A stretch of DNA of 5,042 bases from Promethearchaeota archaeon CR_4. GTDB lineage: Archaea; Asgardarchaeota; Lokiarchaeia; Sigyniarchaeales; CR-4. The DNA is taken from contig MBAA01000036.1 of NCBI GenBank assembly GCA_001940655.1, positions 1,433-6,474 of the forward strand, written 5' to 3'. The position numbers and the translations under genes are program-made. Shown piece after piece: positions 1-5,042 of the stretch (within the stretch, counting starts at the first letter, position 1; each line of letters opens with the position of its first letter). The notes beneath the pieces are model-generated. The model worked only from the letters and a program-made list of their open reading frames with translations, had not been told where the DNA came from and did not search any database.

Positions 1-784
1 CCAACCCGTCCCCATCAAAGTCTCCGGTTGCTATGTTTTCACTGAAAACTATGTTGCGTAACCCACTATCCTCATCAAATGTTTCACTTGCATAGAGGCA
101 TTTCTCCTCTTGGTAATCGTAAACGTAAAACCGGCCCGAATCATGGGAGCCGCCATTGTTCCAGCTCAGGAGGTAGATAATCTCGTCCGCACCATCGCCA
201 TCGACATCGCCAGCAGCTAAAATCTCTCTTCCCCAAGTTGAAGTCCCTGTCAACGCGCTCATTTTGTGTTCCCAGACTTTTTGGAAGTTGGCCCCCATAT
301 CGTCCCACAATTTAACGATTCCGTAGTCAACCCCGAGCAATTCATCTCGCCGATCCCCGTCAAAGTCCCCGGCTATTACATGTCTTAGCTCCAAATAGCT
401 GTCTGGGTAGGGAAACGTCTTTTTCTCTGCATAGCTCGTCCACGCATCATCGAGGACAACCCCTGTAATTCCGGTCGGATTATAGTCTGATGGAAGCACG
501 GCAATTTCGTCCATAGGCAAAACCATTGCCGGACTCTCCCCAAGAGGATGGCCAGATACCGCTGCCCGAGGTATTTCCTCCCCCTGATCAATCTGTACCT
601 CCTGTCCATTTGCGTAATGTATCGTATACGATGACTCCAAGAGCGTTAATCCCTCTTCGTCAAACGGGGCGACAACCTTTCCCATTGCTAACCCAGAAAA
701 CCCGGCGAACAAGCACGTAGCGACAATCACCCACGCGCAGAATATCTCACAGAACAACAACCTTCTCGGACAATTCTTCTCCAT
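1..784 (-). CDS. Secreted FG-GAP/VCBS repeat protein, N-terminal 261 residues (partial)
   Basis: The first 261 codons are present; the gene continues beyond the left edge. An N-terminal signal or anchor segment is visible: basic residues (K3, R7, R8), then a hydrophobic stretch at about residues 9-34, with possible cleavage near G-L-A. From about residue 138 there are three copies of a calcium-binding-like loop of the form G-D-x-D-G-D: D140-E148 (DFDGDRRDE), D193-E201 (DVDGDGADE) and D255 onwards (DFDGDG). They sit about 53-62 residues apart, with aromatic-rich beta strands between. This is the pattern of FG-GAP/VCBS repeats, which form beta-propellers as in integrin alpha chains and many secreted prokaryotic proteins. 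Residues 36-135 match no domain I recognise. The ATG at 784 is preceded by GGAG at 800-797, a 12-base spacer. The gene follows the membrane protein gene by 23 bases, so the two are probably co-transcribed. The ligand is unknown. The repeat call is firm; the function is not. Confidence 0.85.
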   Translation of the reverse strand, partial: MEKNCPRRLLFCEIFCAWVIVATCLFAGFSGLAMGKVVAPFDEEGLTLLESSYTIHYANGQEVQIDQGEEIPRAAVSGHPLGESPAMVLPMDEIAVLPSDYNPTGITGVVLDDAWTSYAEKKTFPYPDSYLELRHVIAGDFDGDRRDELLGVDYGIVKLWDDMGANFQKVWEHKMSALTGTSTWGREILAAGDVDGDGADEIIYLLSWNNGGSHDSGRFYVYDYQEEKCLYASETFDEDSGLRNIVFSENIATGDFDGDGL

Positions 785-807
785 CTTGCCTTCTTACTCC
801 TTTTTCC

Positions 808-1389
808 TCATTTTTTCGGTCGACCTAGGAGGATCACATAAGACCCGACCGCACACAAGTAAAACCCTATCCAGAGGCCGATTGTGTAGTTCTCCCCGTC
901 GGACACGACTTGGAAGTAGGAAAACAGACCCGTGAATTCCAGACCAGAGAGCATAAAGGAATTCTGGGCAATGATAAAAGTCACGATAAACATGGAAACT
1001 GGCACGGCAAAAGTCCCTACAAACCCCGCCGCAGAAATATATTTCCGACTGACCTTAAAGGTGCCCACAAAACCAAGCAATGCTGTGATGAGGAAAGGGA
1101 GGTAAATTCCAATTAAAACTTGAATGTCTGGCGCCACATAAAGCGGTTGCTCCAAGGTCCGGAAATGAAGAGTGTTCAAGGGCATAATAGCCACGAATCC
1201 GTCGATGATCCCCGGCACATTGCCCTCCATTTTCCAAAATGCAAAGAAATCCCAAAATAAACCCCCGACAATGGCAACCACGATACAACAAGATCCAACA
1301 AGGGTAGTTAAGTGGAATTGGAATTTCCTCAATTTTTTCCCATCAAACAAAGCGATTATTTTTTCTATCCCCATATTCTCTCTATTCAT
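808..1389 (-). CDS. Four-helix integral membrane protein, unknown function
   Basis: A 193-residue protein with four clear hydrophobic segments at about residues 26-51, 88-110, 117-141 and 168-188. A short basic N-terminus (KKLRK at 18-22) and a basic C-terminal tail (GRPKK) suggest that both ends are cytoplasmic. An extracytoplasmic loop of about 35 residues (52-87) separates helices 1 and 2. I do not recognise the family and see no catalytic motif. It is the first gene of a likely two-gene operon with the secreted FG-GAP/VCBS protein, so it may help anchor, export or partner that protein; this is inference from position only. The start is uncertain: the ATG at 1389 has no clear ribosome binding site, whereas the in-frame ATG at 1374 (Met6, MGIEK) has a purine-rich GAGAG a few bases upstream. 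The shorter 188-residue form may be the real one. The gene ends in TGA. The regular hydrophobic pattern makes it a convincing coding region. Confidence 0.8.
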   Translation of the reverse strand: MNRENMGIEKIIALFDGKKLRKFQFHLTTLVGSCCIVVAIVGGLFWDFFAFWKMEGNVPGIIDGFVAIMPLNTLHFRTLEQPLYVAPDIQVLIGIYLPFLITALLGFVGTFKVSRKYISAAGFVGTFAVPVSMFIVTFIIAQNSFMLSGLEFTGLFSYFQVVSDGENYTIGLWIGFYLCAVGSYVILLGRPKK

Positions 1390-1957
1390 TTTTAAATCTT
1401 TGGAACATTACCCCACGAACTCTGAAAAGGTTGAAATCTTTCTGTGTTCCGAGTAATGTGTTCTGGAGAAAATTGTGAATTCGTTTAGATAATTAGTGAA
1501 GTCTTAAAGATCTTCCCCGGAATTAAATGGAGAGAAACTTATTGGTCGAGAAAGAGTATTGGCGAGTAAAATATGGGAAAGGAATTTCTCTGATTTGCAG
1601 AATTCCTCAGCGGGGAGACATATTAAAATCCGACACATACACGGAAACCAGCCCTCATTTAATAGAAGGAGAGAGCAAAAAAGGCGGCAACCTAAAGATT
1701 GTAGAAGTCAGGTTCTGCTAGAGAAACTGTGCTTTATTCGCTGAAAGAAATAGAAAATGAAATATATGTTTGAATCAAGAAAATCAATGTTTTGGGATGA
1801 ATCAGTCAAGAGAAGAATGAAATTCTATTATCCAGTTCTTTTTGGGTTTGGATATTACGTGTTCCTATTGTTGTGAGTAAAGTTCCTTGAAATTTCTACC
1901 GTTTGCCGTGGATTCGAGAATTTCAGAAGCGGTTCCGAAAGCTATCTCCTTGTATTT
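1390..1957. other. AT-rich stretch without a convincing gene
   Basis: This stretch of about 570 bases separates the start of the membrane protein gene from the end of the regulator gene, both on the minus strand. It should hold the promoter of the left-hand operon. TATA-like AT-rich elements on the minus strand include one near 1484-1493 (ATTATCTAAA), but none is clearly placed. Open frames of 40-65 codons exist on both strands (plus 1527-1721, plus 1559-1744, minus 1504-1638). They overlap one another, lack ribosome binding sites and have no recognisable protein pattern, so I do not call them. A run of six T on the minus strand (1682-1677) and T-rich sequence at 1770-1741 could end transcription coming from the regulator. 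I see no tRNA or repeat. Confidence 0.5.
1757..1876 (+). CDS. Possible 39-residue single-pass membrane micro-protein
   Basis: A short frame starts at ATG 1757 and ends in TGA. Its product has a charged N-terminal half (with the basic cluster KRR at 20-22) followed by a hydrophobic, aromatic C-terminal segment (YYPVLFGFGYYVFLLL, residues 24-39). That is the layout of a tail-anchored micro-protein with the positive end inside. The upstream sequence is purine-rich (gaaagaaa) but has no true Shine-Dalgarno motif, and the frame is closed by a TAG just before the ATG. It lies alone on the plus strand in a gene-poor stretch. AT-rich DNA often yields such frames by chance, so this is only a candidate. 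Confidence 0.2.
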   Translation: MKYMFESRKSMFWDESVKRRMKFYYPVLFGFGYYVFLLL

Positions 1958-3112
1958 TTAGGACGAAAAAATTTGCGTAAATTGTGCCGCTATTCCCCGA
2001 TAACAGATCAATAAATTGGAAAAACCTTTCAGTGCGTTAAATAATGTCGTATATCCACGTTGTGTCGTCACCTTTGGCATTGCTTGCAGGCGCCCATAAA
2101 GGTCGTGGATTCTCTGAGTAAAGGTGAGTAATTGTTGATTGTAACTCTCCAATGCACTGAGGCACATTTCTGGAAGAGTCCCTACGACTTTGTATAGATG
2201 TTCACGCGTTTTTGGATTACGAGTTTTCGTTAGAACACCTTGGGCGACAAACTGGGGGAGGAGCATGGAGATGGATCCTGCCGATACGCCCGTCAAGCGA
2301 CTAATATCTCGCTGGGTGAGTTGCCGGCGAATAAGGAAGTAAGCCAGGATTTTCGAGACTGTTTCTTTCCTGCCTTGGATTTTCCAAAGATCAACAAATT
2401 TCACCACGATTTCTCGTTCAATGGCAGCTAATTCGCCTTCCATATCAAAACCATTGGAACCGGTCGTTAGGGAAGTGGCGTTTACTTGCAAGGCATCCGT
2501 TTTTTGCGTGATTTCCTGCAATTTTGGAAAAGTTAGATTTACCTCTTGGAGTGAGGAAAATTGTGAGGATATTGAATTATACAAATTTTCTACTTTCTCC
2601 ATAACGAGTTGTAATTTGGGGGAGGTTTGGTCGAATTCCGCGATGAGGGACTTTAGAAGGTCATAACCTTTAAGCGAGGAATAATCCTCCTTGGAATAAA
2701 GGCGGATTTTTAGGAATACAAAGAGTTCTGAAAAGGTTTTAATATTCAATGCAAATTCCTGAAACATCTGGGCAAGATACTCTGATCCCCCGATTATCGG
2801 GCGGTAGATTTGAGTGTGAGTACCCTTAAGGAGGGTCTTTTGGATGAATTTTCGTTCGCGGAATTCTTTTAGGATTGTCGAAATTACAGCTTTTGACAAC
2901 CTTGTTAACATTCTCAAATCTTCCTGCGATAGTTTCTTATGAACGAGCAAGTGGGCAAGTAATGTAGCCTCGATATCGGTCAATTCTAACACGAGGGCAT
3001 GTTCAACACAAATGTTTACAAATTCGTCCTCGATTTCTCTAACTTGCCCAGTGTAGATGTTGGATTGATTCCTACTTTTTGATTGTTTTGAACTCTCTTC
3101 AGTAAAATTCAC
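1958..3112 (-). CDS. Tandem winged-helix transcription regulator (MarR/GbsR-like, two units in one chain)
   Basis: A 384-residue, probably cytoplasmic DNA-binding protein. It has two winged-helix units. Unit 1 spans about residues 45-107, with a likely recognition helix at 73-86 (SKAVISTILKEFRE). Unit 2 spans about 247-312, with a likely recognition helix at 277-290 (SAGSISMLLPQFVA). Both share the pattern L-(S/T)-Q-x-D-(L/I)-x-x-L-T-x-(L/V)-S and both end in a wing with a Y before the last strand. Each unit is followed by a long helical segment (about 115-180 and 316-382) with a shared G-Y near its middle (149-150, 353-354), as expected for MarR/GbsR dimerisation helices. The protein therefore looks like an internal duplication that could fold as a pseudo-dimer. 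The 181-245 linker is partly helical. The start is GTG at 3112: there is no in-frame ATG upstream before a TGA, and AAGGAGA lies at 3131-3125 with a 12-base spacer. No metal or ligand site is obvious. The target is unknown; autoregulation or control of the divergent hydrolase is inferred from position. Confidence 0.85.
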   Translation of the reverse strand: MNFTEESSKQSKSRNQSNIYTGQVREIEDEFVNICVEHALVLELTDIEATLLAHLLVHKKLSQEDLRMLTRLSKAVISTILKEFRERKFIQKTLLKGTHTQIYRPIIGGSEYLAQMFQEFALNIKTFSELFVFLKIRLYSKEDYSSLKGYDLLKSLIAEFDQTSPKLQLVMEKVENLYNSISSQFSSLQEVNLTFPKLQEITQKTDALQVNATSLTTGSNGFDMEGELAAIEREIVVKFVDLWKIQGRKETVSKILAYFLIRRQLTQRDISRLTGVSAGSISMLLPQFVAQGVLTKTRNPKTREHLYKVVGTLPEMCLSALESYNQQLLTFTQRIHDLYGRLQAMPKVTTQRGYTTLFNALKGFSNLLICYRGIAAQFTQIFSS

Positions 3113-3243
3113 AAGTTGGTTATCTCTCCTTGATTTTTGAATATTCGTTCAAGATTCGTGTAATCTAAATCTATCAAATAATGGCGAAGTCTGGTCTGGT
3201 TTTGAGGATTCGCGGCATTGAAATCCCTAAGGATGTTTAATTT
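3109..3243 (-). other. Unassigned 44-codon open frame overlapping the regulator start
   Basis: Between a TGA at 3246-3244 and a TGA at 3111-3109 there is an open frame of 44 codons whose translation looks protein-like: hydrophilic and rich in N, L, R and D, containing RHYLIDLDYTNLERIFKNQG. Its stop overlaps the GTG start of the regulator in the sequence GTGA, an arrangement common in translationally coupled genes. However, it has no ATG or GTG start, and I do not recognise the peptide. It could be the C-terminal remnant of a decayed gene, a gene broken by a frameshift or sequencing error near 3244, or simply noncoding leader DNA of the regulator. Chance open frames of this size are common, so confidence is low. 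Confidence 0.2.
3125..3131 (-). promoter_or_regulatory. Ribosome binding site of the regulator gene
   Basis: AAGGAGA read on the minus strand, 12 bases before the GTG at 3112. It is the only good Shine-Dalgarno-like match near this gene and supports the GTG start, although the spacer is longer than usual. Confidence 0.5.
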
Positions 3244-3253
3244 TCAACTATAT

Positions 3254-3291
3254 TGGAATCTAAAATGTGTGGAAAAAAACATTAGATTCCA
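3254..3291. repeat. Inverted repeat with perfect 10-bp arms
   Basis: The left arm TGGAATCTAA (3254-3263) and the right arm TTAGATTCCA (3282-3291) are exact reverse complements, separated by 18 bases. TGT (3266-3268) and ACA (3279-3281) can extend the stem by 3 bp across a two-base bulge. The spacer contains a run of seven A (3273-3279). The arm centres are 28 bases apart. It lies 142 bases upstream of the regulator start and beyond the 3' end of the SCP2 remnant. It may be an operator for a dimeric or tandem winged-helix regulator. Alternatively, read on the minus strand, it is an RNA hairpin with seven U in its loop. A single further match to AATCTAAA lies at 3162-3169, close to the regulator. 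Confidence 0.6.
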
Positions 3292-3332
3292 GAGGCCGTG
3301 ACTTTTATGCGGTTTTGGTAAGTAATAAAGGT

Positions 3333-3339
3333 AAAAAAA
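3333..3339 (-). terminator. Oligo-T transcription terminator after the SCP2 remnant
   Basis: On the minus strand a run of seven T starts eight bases after the TAA of the SCP2 reading frame, inside a pyrimidine-rich stretch (TTCTTTTTTTACCTTTATT). Archaeal RNA polymerase commonly stops at such T-runs without a hairpin. Its position supports the minus strand as the original coding strand here. Confidence 0.4.
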
Positions 3340-3347
3340 GAACAGGG

Positions 3348-3686
3348 TTATTTCTTCTTCCCCAGGGGAATGATCTTACCTACTTCCTGAATGAGTTTCC
3401 GGTTCCCGGAGAATTTCACCTTTCCCGAGGTGTAGGCCTTTATCGGCGAAAGGTCTCCATTCTGGAGCCTCACGAAAGACTCTACACTGTCGAAATTCAT
3501 CGTGCAGTCGACCTCCTGGATTTCATCGCCGGGGGTGAGCTTGTACGCCCCATTTTCGAGGACAAGCTGCCACATACCTCCTCCCGATCCGAGAACGTTG
3601 TACTGGAGGACGACTTTCTATTTCAGCTTCAATGCTTGGTCTTTTTTGAATACCTTTGCTATGTGGTCAAATCCATCTTGTGCAGA
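3348..3686 (-). pseudogene. SCP2 sterol-carrier-type lipid-binding domain gene, broken by in-frame stops
   Basis: Read on the minus strand, this frame gives a nearly complete SCP2 domain of about 112 codons. It has an N-terminal helix (FDHIAKVFKK), strands around KVVLQYNVLGSGGG, then MWQLVLENGAYKLTPGD, a DCTMNFDSVESFVRLQNGDL segment, and the hallmark S-G-K-V-K-F-S-G-N, ending in PLGKKK and TAA. In the family this fold makes a hydrophobic tunnel for lipids or acyl chains. The frame is interrupted by TAG at 3620-3618, in the middle of the domain between LKLK and KVVLQ, and upstream by TAA at 3689-3687. No ATG or GTG lies between the two. A farther in-frame ATG (3734) is separated by yet another TAG (3722-3720). 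The ATG at 3575 would give only 75 residues, lacks the first strands, and has GGAGG directly against it, so it is an unlikely start. Best reading: a recent pseudogene. Sequencing error or TAG decoding (pyrrolysine) cannot be excluded, but the TAA argues against the latter. A longer plus-strand ORF over the same bases is its shadow. Confidence 0.75.
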
Positions 3687-3702
3687 TTACCACAGGAAGG
3701 TT

Positions 3703-3717
3703 GATATATATGATATT
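3703..3717 (+). promoter_or_regulatory. Candidate TATA element for the hydrolase gene
   Basis: The AT-rich block GATATATATGATATT lies about 75-90 bases before the hydrolase ATG. With the archaeal spacing of about 25 bases, transcription would start near 3735-3740 and leave a leader of about 55 bases. AAGGGG at 3777-3782, nine bases before the ATG, is a fair ribosome binding site. No conserved B-recognition element is clear, so this is tentative. Confidence 0.3.
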
Positions 3718-3791
3718 TGCTATTTTTGAACCATAAAAAAGATGATTACCTAATTGAAAAGAAGAATGGCTAGAAAAAGGGGTTAATTACA

Positions 3792-5042
3792 ATGAATAAG
3801 AAGTATAAGATGGTTTGGCCAGCAGGATCTACGGATCCACTGTATACTCAACCATATGTGGATATTGATGAATGGCGGGATCAACCGGTCCGCCATCGCT
3901 ACGTGCATGGGGGATTCGAAGGTACCGATTGTCTGTTCTCCTTCTACTTCCCGCCAGCGGAAAAGTACGAAGGGCGGTTCTTCCATTGCCTAATGGCGGT
4001 TTCGGGTATGGAGAATGCTGCGAGCGCACCTGCGATGGCAGGCTTTATGTTAGCAGGCGTGATTGAGTTCGCTATAGGGAGCGGTGGTTACTTCGTGGAG
4101 TCAAACCAGGGCCGGAAGGTCATGTTCCCTGGTGGGGACCCCACCATCCCCGGTTATCGAGCTAGTGCCGCAGTAGCCAGGTTTTCGCGGGTGGTGGCCG
4201 CCGAGATGTACGGCCCGCACCGCCCCTATGGTTATGTCTACGGTGGTAGCGGCGGATCCTACAAGACAATCGCCTGCTTTGAGAACTGCCTCAACGTCTG
4301 GGACGGCGCGGTGCCATTCGTTCTACCATCACCCATTAGTATGCCCAATGCATTCACGGTGCAGGCTCATGCCATTCGAATACTAGAGGACAAGTTCCCT
4401 ACCATCGTTGACGCACTGGAACCTGGTGGCAGCGGGGACATGTATGCCGGACTAACCATCGAGGAGCGTGAAGCCCTCGCCGAGGTCACGCGGATGGGTT
4501 GTCCGCCCAAGGCATGGTGGAAATGGGAGGCGATCGCGATGGGGTACACGGGGGTCTTCTCCATGTTCATCGACAATATAATGGCGTGGGATCCCGAGTA
4601 TGTCAAGGACTTCTGGACGGTTCCGGGTTATTTCGGCACGAACGCTCCCGAATCATTCACGTGTCTCCGGGTCCAGCACAAGACGACCATCAATCACGTG
4701 GTGATGTCCAAGGAGGCTCAAGAAATGGGCTTGGGGATGTCGATGGCTGCGAGACTCGCTGACAGCGAGGCGGAGGTGCCGGCAGCGCTCCAGATCGCGA
4801 GTATTCCGGAGGGGAATCTCCAAGGGTGCGCCATGAAATTAACGAGCGGGGCGGCCGCTGGGCACGTGCTCTACATCGCCGGGGCGATGGAAAACCTCGT
4901 GTTTGTCGGGTTCGGCGAGGAGCACTTCAAGGCGCTGGAAAAAATCAAGGCCGGTGACGCAGTGGAGCTCGACAACGCTGTATATCTTGCCGTCCAGACC
5001 TATCACCGCCACCAAGTCCCGCCGCCCGACTTCTATGTCTGG
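3792..5042 (+). CDS. Alpha/beta-hydrolase-like protein, N-terminal 417 residues (partial)
   Basis: An open frame of 417 codons runs from ATG 3792 off the right edge. There is no signal peptide, so the protein is probably cytoplasmic. Residues 151-155 read G-G-S-G-G, after a strand Y-G-Y-V-Y, which fits the G-x-S-x-G nucleophile elbow of alpha/beta hydrolases with Ser153 as nucleophile; the following helix is SYKTIACFENCLNVWDGAVP. Upstream are KYEGRFFHCLMAVSGMENAA and GGYFVESNQG (about 98-107), probably core strands and the oxyanion region. Residues around 242-290 (WWKW, then DPEYVKDFWTVPGYFG) are aromatic-rich and may form a lid. The catalytic acid and histidine are not identified; the histidine is probably past the window end. 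The substrate is unknown; an ester or acyl compound is likely from the fold. The gene is visibly more GC-rich than its neighbours, especially after 4100, with codons ending in C or G, which suggests horizontal acquisition. AAGGGG precedes the start by nine bases. It is divergent from the SCP2 remnant and the regulator. Confidence 0.75.
   Translation, partial: MNKKYKMVWPAGSTDPLYTQPYVDIDEWRDQPVRHRYVHGGFEGTDCLFSFYFPPAEKYEGRFFHCLMAVSGMENAASAPAMAGFMLAGVIEFAIGSGGYFVESNQGRKVMFPGGDPTIPGYRASAAVARFSRVVAAEMYGPHRPYGYVYGGSGGSYKTIACFENCLNVWDGAVPFVLPSPISMPNAFTVQAHAIRILEDKFPTIVDALEPGGSGDMYAGLTIEEREALAEVTRMGCPPKAWWKWEAIAMGYTGVFSMFIDNIMAWDPEYVKDFWTVPGYFGTNAPESFTCLRVQHKTTINHVVMSKEAQEMGLGMSMAARLADSEAEVPAALQIASIPEGNLQGCAMKLTSGAAAGHVLYIAGAMENLVFVGFGEEHFKALEKIKAGDAVELDNAVYLAVQTYHRHQVPPPDFYVW

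Noticed and set aside
385..609. Minus-strand 74-residue ORF
   Set aside because: It is an off-frame shadow of the FG-GAP/VCBS protein gene, whose own frame runs unbroken through the region.
1504..1638. Minus-strand frame of 44 residues in the gene-poor stretch
   Set aside because: No ribosome binding site and no protein pattern; it is antisense to other equally weak frames.
1527..1744. Two overlapping plus-strand ORFs of 64 and 61 residues
   Set aside because: They overlap in different frames, have no ribosome binding site, hydrophobic pattern or family resemblance, and lie in AT-rich DNA where such frames occur by chance.
3181..3240. Plus-strand 19-residue frame (MAKSGLVLRIRGIEIPKDV) before the inverted repeat, considered as a leader peptide
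   Set aside because: No ribosome binding site, no downstream plus-strand gene close enough to attenuate, and no run of one regulatory codon.
3618..3620. TAG in the SCP2 frame as a pyrrolysine codon
   Set aside because: A TAA also interrupts the same frame upstream, no usable start lies between the two, and the site is not in a methylamine methyltransferase. Decay or sequence error is simpler.
3267..3704. Plus-strand ORF of 145 residues
   Set aside because: It lies exactly antisense to the SCP2 domain, whose family pattern is clear on the minus strand. It has no recognisable domain and no ribosome binding site, and its start falls inside the inverted repeat.
3766..3786. Six-codon upstream ORF (MARKRG) before the hydrolase
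   Set aside because: It is very short and overlaps the ribosome binding site of the hydrolase; most likely chance.
4367..4762. ORFs of 79 and 87 residues within the hydrolase region
   Set aside because: Off-frame and antisense shadows of the 417-codon GC-rich hydrolase frame.

Overview
The window most probably comes from an archaeon. An Asgard-type lineage such as Thorarchaeota or Heimdallarchaeota is my best guess, but nothing here proves it. The hints are a regulator built from two MarR/GbsR-like winged-helix units in one chain, oligo-T runs just after genes, short purine-rich ribosome binding sites with long spacers, and a sterol-carrier-protein-2 (SCP2) type domain. There are no rRNA, tRNA, transposase or CRISPR sequences.

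Layout. On the left, two genes on the minus strand lie 23 bases apart and look like an operon: a four-helix membrane protein (808-1389), then a secreted FG-GAP/VCBS repeat protein (784 leftwards, cut by the window edge). A gene-poor, AT-rich stretch (1390-1957) follows; it holds only doubtful micro-ORFs. Next comes a 384-residue double winged-helix regulator on the minus strand (1958-3112). Upstream of the regulator lie a short unassigned open frame that overlaps its start codon, a 10-bp inverted repeat (3254-3291), and a minus-strand SCP2-domain gene (3348 to about 3686) that appears broken by in-frame stop codons. On the right, on the plus strand, a large and clearly more GC-rich gene begins at 3792 and runs off the window; it encodes an alpha/beta-hydrolase-like protein with a G-G-S-G-G nucleophile elbow.

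How they may work together. The membrane protein and the beta-propeller-like secreted protein are probably made together and act at or outside the cell membrane. The regulator may control itself or the divergent hydrolase through the inverted repeat, but that is inference from position. An SCP2 lipid-binding domain next to a hydrolase would fit lipid or ester metabolism, but the SCP2 copy looks inactivated. The region from 3109 to 3790 reads as partly decayed sequence between an older AT-rich segment and a GC-rich gene that may have been acquired. I see no clear evidence of a new defence or mobile system; the most interesting points are the tandem regulator, the broken SCP2 gene hidden under a longer antisense ORF, and the palindrome between them.
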